Of a stretch of DNA of 42,949 nucleotides, positions 38,897 through 42,949 are shown piece after piece. How positions within the stretch are numbered: the stretch's first letter is position 1; every line of letters starts with the position of its first letter. This DNA is from Verrucomicrobia bacterium UBA3761 (GTDB lineage: Bacteria; Verrucomicrobiota; Kiritimatiellia; RFP12; UBA1067): contig DFGB01000042.1 of the NCBI GenBank assembly GCA_002371135.1, positions 1 through 42,949 of the forward strand, read 5' to 3'. The translations under genes were made by a program, and so were the position numbers. The notes beneath the pieces were generated by a model. That model was not told the DNA's origin and made no database searches. It saw only the letters and a program-made list of their open reading frames with translations.

Positions 38897-40102
38897 ATGG
38901 ACTTGCACGAAACGATAACGGGCATGGGCGTGAAGGCCCGTGCGGCGGCCTCTGCGCTGAGGCGGCTCGATACGGCCGCGAAGAACGCGGCGCTCCTCGA
39001 TATCGCCGCCGCGCTCGAGGCCGGCGCCGATGCGATCTACGCCGCCAACGCGGAGGATGTGGCGGCGGCGGAGGCGGCGAATCTCGCGCCGGCGATGGTC
39101 GACCGCCTGCGCCTGACCGGAGCGCGCTTCGCCGAAATGACGGCTGGCGTGCGCCACGTCGCCTCGCTCCCCGATCCCGTCGGCGAGACGATATGGACGC
39201 GCGAGATGCCGAGCGGCATCTCGATCCGCAAAGTACGCGAGCCGTTCGGCGTCGTCGCGGTGGTGTTCGAATCCCGCCCGAACGTGTTTGTGGACACGGC
39301 GGCGCTGTGCCTGAAGACGTCGAACGCGATAATCCTGCGCGGCGGCAAGGAGGCGCGGCGTACGAACATGGCGCTCGCCGCCACCGTCGCCAAGGCGCTG
39401 GGGTCGCTCGCGGACGCGGTGCAATTCGTCGAAGTCCAGGACCACGAGGCCGTCGCGGAACTCGTGCGCGCGGTCGGGCTCGTCGACGTCGCGATCCCGC
39501 GGGGCGGCGAGCGGCTCATCCGCGCGATGTGCGAGGCGGCGCTCATCCCCGTCCTAAAGCATTACAAGGGCGTCTGCCACATATTCGTCGACGACGGCGC
39601 GGATGAAGATATGGCGCTTGCGATAATCGACAACGCGAAAGTCCAGCGGCCTAGCGCGTGCAATGCCCTCGAGTCGCTCCTCGTGGCGCGTCCCATCGCA
39701 GAGCGCTTCATTCCTCGCGTCAGGGAGTGGGCGCGCGAGAAGGGCGTGCGCCTCCACTTCGGCGATGCGCCTCTCGACTCGGAATTCCTCGCGCTCGAAA
39801 TGAACGTCACGACTCTCGAGGATTGCCGCGCCGCCATAGAGCACATCAACAAATATTCTTCGCACCACTCCGACGCGATAATCACCGCCAATGCGGCGCA
39901 CGCCGCGGAATTCCTGCGCGACGTCGATTCCGCCTGCGTCTACCACAACGCCTCCACGCGCTTCACCGACGGCGGCCAGTTCGGCATGGGCGCGGAAATC
40001 GGCATTTCCACGGACAAGCTCCATGCGCGCGGCCCGATGGGGCTTGAAGAACTCACGACGTACAAATATGTCGTGGCCGGAGAGGGCGCGATCAGGAGAT
40101 AG
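38897..40102 (+). CDS. proA: Gamma-glutamyl phosphate reductase
   Basis: 401 residues, close to the usual ~415. It reduces gamma-glutamyl phosphate to glutamate semialdehyde with NADPH in proline synthesis. Aldehyde-dehydrogenase fold with FESRPNVFVDTAALCLKTSN, and the catalytic Cys in RPSACNALESLL, then GAEIGISTDKLHARGPMGLE near the end. No Shine-Dalgarno is visible before ATG 38897, 51 bases after purB. No proB or proC is in the window. Confidence 0.96.
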   Translation: MDLHETITGMGVKARAAASALRRLDTAAKNAALLDIAAALEAGADAIYAANAEDVAAAEAANLAPAMVDRLRLTGARFAEMTAGVRHVASLPDPVGETIWTREMPSGISIRKVREPFGVVAVVFESRPNVFVDTAALCLKTSNAIILRGGKEARRTNMALAATVAKALGSLADAVQFVEVQDHEAVAELVRAVGLVDVAIPRGGERLIRAMCEAALIPVLKHYKGVCHIFVDDGADEDMALAIIDNAKVQRPSACNALESLLVARPIAERFIPRVREWAREKGVRLHFGDAPLDSEFLALEMNVTTLEDCRAAIEHINKYSSHHSDAIITANAAHAAEFLRDVDSACVYHNASTRFTDGGQFGMGAEIGISTDKLHARGPMGLEELTTYKYVVAGEGAIRR

Positions 40103-40109
40103 CCTCGCC

Positions 40110-42926
40110 ATGCGCTCGTTCCTCTCGCCAAAGCGTCCGCTCTTGGACGAGACGGTGGACTTTCTCGCCGGGCGCGCGAGGACGCTCGCGAGCGGCGCGA
40201 AGTCGCTCGCGCATCTCGCGGTGATCGTGCCGACGGCGCAGTCCGGCCGGCGGCTGAGGGAGGCGCTGGCGAAGCGCTTCGGCGCCGTGGTGCCGCCTGC
40301 TGTGATGACTCCGCCGGTGCTCGTCGAGGCCGGCGGAGGCGCCCCGGCGGCGTCGAGGCTCGTGGAGCTTGCGACGCTCGCGAAGATACTCGAATCCACC
40401 CCGCCGGGCAAGTTCCCTTCCCTCTTCCCCAAACGCGAAACTCCTCCGGCCCCGTCGTTCCGCGATGCGCTGGACCTCGCTTCCTCTCTCCTCGGCGTCT
40501 GGCGGCTCATCGCGGAAAACGCCCTTTCTTCGAGCGAAGTCGCCGCGGCGCTGGAGGCGGACGCCCTGCTCGCTCCGGCGAACGAAGACGCGCGCTGGCG
40601 CGACCTCGCCGCGCTCGAGGACGCTTTCGCCGCAGCTCTCGCGAGGCGCGGCCTCGCGCCTTCCTCCCGCCGCCCCGCCCTCGCCATCGCCAATCCCCCG
40701 TCGCTCGACGGCGTGGAGACTGTCGTCCTCGCAGGACTCTATTCGCCGCTGCCGGCCATCTATAAAATCCTCGCCGCGATGCGTGTCGAGATCGTCGCCC
40801 TCGTCCATGCCGCAGAAGAAGACGCGCAATATTTCGACGACTTCGGACGCGTGAAGCCGGGCGCGGAATTTTTGAACGATCTCGGCATCGACGCAAATGA
40901 CATAACGCGCCACCCGAAGGCGGTCGACGAAGCAGAGGCCGTGCGCGCGCTTTATGCCGCAAGCGTTGGCGACGATTGCGCACTTGTCATTGCAGATCAC
41001 GATTTCTACCACGAAGCGCAAAGCGCGTTCCTGATGGACGACGCGAAACTCTACGACCCCTCGCGCACCTTGCTCTCGTCGAGTCCCCTCGGGCGTCTCG
41101 CCGCGCAGATGGTCGCGCTCGCGCTCGACCCGAACGCCGGGATCTTCGCCGCGTTCATTCGCCAGGGCGACGTGCAGCGCCATCTCGCGGACGAACTCGA
41201 GCTCGCGCCGGAGCAGGTCACGGCGGCCATCGTCGAGCTGGACAAGTTCTCGTCGGAGAAATTCCCGCGTACGCTTGCCGATATCGCCGCGCGTTCCGAA
41301 GGCGATTTGCAGAAGATCGCGAAATTCGTCTCCGGCATGTTCGCGCCGTTCCATGCGGCGGAAGGCGGGGCGGACGCCGGGCGGCTGCGCGGGTTGATAG
41401 AGCGCGTGCTTGGCTCGCGTCAAGTCGATGTAGCCACGGGCGAAGGCCGCGAACTCGTCGCCGCCGCGACGGCGCTGGGGAAGCTCTTCGACGAACTGGA
41501 AGATGCGGCGCTCGGATTCCGCGACGCGGCGCTCCTCTTCTCGCGGTCGCTGGAGGAGTGCGAATACCAGCTGGAGGAAGATCCCGACGGCACGATACGC
41601 GCCGAGGGTTGGCTCGAGCTGCCGTTCATCGGAGCGAAGAACGCGATAGTCGCGGCGATGAGCGAAGGCGCCGTGCCGGAAAGCGTGACGGGCCACGCGT
41701 TCGTGCCGGATTCCCTGCGTGGCGCGCTCGGGCTATATACCAACGAAGCGCGCGCGGCGCGCGACGCGTTCGTCCTCAAGGAGGCGCTCGCCTGCCGCGC
41801 CGCGCATGCCGTGCGCCTCTCGTTCCACACTCTCGCCGCCGACTCCAGCATTCTCAAGCCCTCTCGCCTGTTGTTGCGCACTTCCGGCGACGAAGAACTT
41901 TCGCGCCGCGCCATCGAGTTCTACAAGGACGCCTCCGCCGTTTCCTCTTCGCGCCCTCGCACTCTGCCGGAGAAGTGGCGGCTCGACCTGCCGCCGCCGC
42001 CGAGAGGTCCGCTCTCGCGCATCTCCGTCACTATGCTCGATACGTATCTCAAGTGCCCGTTCACGTATTTCCTGAAGACGCAGTTCAAGACGCGCTCCGA
42101 GGTTTCGCCGCACGAGATGAACGCGCAGCTCTTCGGCACCGTCGCCCACCAGGCGCTCGAAACGCTGAATTCGCCGGAACTCGCGGATGTCGACGACGCC
42201 GCGACCCTCGCCGCGGCGCTCAGGAACGAGCTCGACGCCGTCGCCGCCCAACGCTTCGGCGTCAATCCGAGCGCCCTCGTCACGCTCCAGCTCGAAGCCA
42301 TCGCGCGCCGCCTCGAATTCTTCAGCGCTTGCGAAGCGCGTCGCAGACGCGAAGGCTGGCGCACCATCGCAAAGGAAACTCCCCTCCGCGTCCGCTACGG
42401 CCAGTCTCAGACGCTGATAAAGGGCATATTCGACCGTCTCGATTACAATGCCGCAACGAACGAGCTTTGCGTAGTCGACTATAAAACGTGGGACAAACTC
42501 GAGCGCGGCTCGCCGTTCACCACCGAAGGCAAGGAAGTCGCCTTCGCCGCATCTCGCGGTATAAAACTCCCGGGCGAGGGAAAGGCCTGGAAGAGTCTCC
42601 AGCTGAGCGTCTACTGCGACATGGTGGAGACGAACATCAAGGAACTGCTGCATGGAACGGGCATAACCGGAACGTGCGGCATCAAGGCGTGCTACGCGAT
42701 CCTCGGCCAGTCGCAGGCCGAAACAGGTTTCTCGCAAATGATTTCGAGCGAAGACTGGAATGCATCGGCCAAGGAGGTCGTCCTCTATCTTATAGACCAG
42801 ATCGAGCGCGGCGTATTCTGGCCACCGTCGCCTTCGGACCTCTGGCGCACTGACTTCGGCGAACTCTTCTTCGACACGCCGGAGAAGAGCATGCAGAGAG
42901 AAAAAGTTGAAAGGTTGAAAGGTTGA
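40110..42926 (+). CDS. AddB/RecB-like PD-(D/E)XK nuclease protein
   Basis: 938 residues from ATG 40110 (MRSFLSPKRPLLDETVDFL), seven bases after proA; the earlier open frame overlaps proA and is rejected. The N-terminal two thirds resemble the inactivated helicase-like region of AddB (LAVIVPTAQSGRRLREAL near residue 35, LPFIGAKNAIVAAMSEGAVP near 510). The C-terminal third is the nuclease: CPFTYFLKTQFK, FGTVAHQALE, GIFDRLDYN, VVDYKTW and LQLSVYC. Family members resect DNA ends in recombination repair with an AddA/RecB-type helicase, which is not in the window. The last residues (KVERLKG) are encoded by the octamer word found at 17093-17127. Confidence 0.85.
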   Translation: MRSFLSPKRPLLDETVDFLAGRARTLASGAKSLAHLAVIVPTAQSGRRLREALAKRFGAVVPPAVMTPPVLVEAGGGAPAASRLVELATLAKILESTPPGKFPSLFPKRETPPAPSFRDALDLASSLLGVWRLIAENALSSSEVAAALEADALLAPANEDARWRDLAALEDAFAAALARRGLAPSSRRPALAIANPPSLDGVETVVLAGLYSPLPAIYKILAAMRVEIVALVHAAEEDAQYFDDFGRVKPGAEFLNDLGIDANDITRHPKAVDEAEAVRALYAASVGDDCALVIADHDFYHEAQSAFLMDDAKLYDPSRTLLSSSPLGRLAAQMVALALDPNAGIFAAFIRQGDVQRHLADELELAPEQVTAAIVELDKFSSEKFPRTLADIAARSEGDLQKIAKFVSGMFAPFHAAEGGADAGRLRGLIERVLGSRQVDVATGEGRELVAAATALGKLFDELEDAALGFRDAALLFSRSLEECEYQLEEDPDGTIRAEGWLELPFIGAKNAIVAAMSEGAVPESVTGHAFVPDSLRGALGLYTNEARAARDAFVLKEALACRAAHAVRLSFHTLAADSSILKPSRLLLRTSGDEELSRRAIEFYKDASAVSSSRPRTLPEKWRLDLPPPPRGPLSRISVTMLDTYLKCPFTYFLKTQFKTRSEVSPHEMNAQLFGTVAHQALETLNSPELADVDDAATLAAALRNELDAVAAQRFGVNPSALVTLQLEAIARRLEFFSACEARRRREGWRTIAKETPLRVRYGQSQTLIKGIFDRLDYNAATNELCVVDYKTWDKLERGSPFTTEGKEVAFAASRGIKLPGEGKAWKSLQLSVYCDMVETNIKELLHGTGITGTCGIKACYAILGQSQAETGFSQMISSEDWNASAKEVVLYLIDQIERGVFWPPSPSDLWRTDFGELFFDTPEKSMQREKVERLKG
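42904..42926 (+). repeat. Octamer (GTTGAAAG) array forming the 3' end of the nuclease gene
   Basis: AAGTTGAAAGGTTGAAAGGT is the same period-eight word as before glnN. It supplies the last codons and the stop of the gene, so the original C-terminus may have been replaced. Confidence 0.6.
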
Positions 42927-42949
42927 AACAATAGCATACAATAGATTTT

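Noticed and set aside
40092..41696. 534-codon minus-strand open frame
   Set aside because: Antisense to the AddB-like nuclease; no recognisable sequence.

Overview
The window looks like chromosomal DNA from an uncultured, host-associated member of the PVC superphylum, most likely Kiritimatiellota. This is inference. The points in favour are a GC-rich housekeeping core, a type III glutamine synthetase, a giant BspA-type leucine-rich-repeat protein with Listeria-Bacteroides-type domains, RHS cassettes, and unusually many intergenic arrays of 7-9 base words folded into inverted repeats. A YdbH/YnbE-type lipid bridge implies an outer membrane. I found no rRNA, tRNA or CRISPR.

Layout. 1-3146: mrp-like Fe-S carrier ATPase and tex. 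3146-3294: three stacked palindromes between convergent genes. 3295-4250: two small heat shock proteins read leftward, behind a sigma54-type promoter with three 22-bp repeats upstream. 4380-6300: an AAA ATPase remnant broken by a 187-bp MITE with a 9-bp target duplication, then a Schlafen/AlbA-type regulator. 6374-13932: a 2491-residue surface protein and a coupled 28-residue Cys-rich microprotein. 13933-14560: hairpins and toxin-antitoxin debris. 14581-19268: an SSB-like DUF3127 protein, prmC, a stand-alone GMP synthase ATPPase subunit and glnN. 19269-19608: a 253-bp inverted-repeat element and a heptamer array.

19622-26760 is an accessory island of RHS cassettes. The first encodes a short secreted RHS protein ending in a Cys-rich phospholipase A2-like domain; its frame breaks at a T6 run, and the restored frame would overlap a membrane-anchored candidate immunity gene by ATGA. 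The second is an ISL3 transposase N-terminus fused in frame to an RHS core, followed after an in-frame TAG by a possible caspase-like tip and then a membrane protein that is probably its immunity factor. Next come a HEAT-repeat protein and a DUF1573-CcdA-like fusion, then gene debris including a third RHS fragment.

26828-30019, leftward: der, a short YdbH and a lipoprotein fusing YnbE to YdbL, i.e. a compact inter-membrane phospholipid transport operon. 30158-35775, leftward: a hypothetical gene, and an ABC-F / GH43 / beta-CASP nuclease run. 35959-37264, leftward: a WalJ-like MBL hydrolase and a nitroreductase. 37481-42926, rightward: purB (probably leaderless), proA and a large AddB/RecB-like nuclease.

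Two themes cross the window. First, a 12-base extended -10 box (consensus TATGGTATAATA) precedes at least six genes, two of them at a distance that predicts leaderless mRNA. Second, short-word arrays of several unrelated sequences sit at gene boundaries as inverted repeats, and similar arrays appear in frame inside coding sequences.
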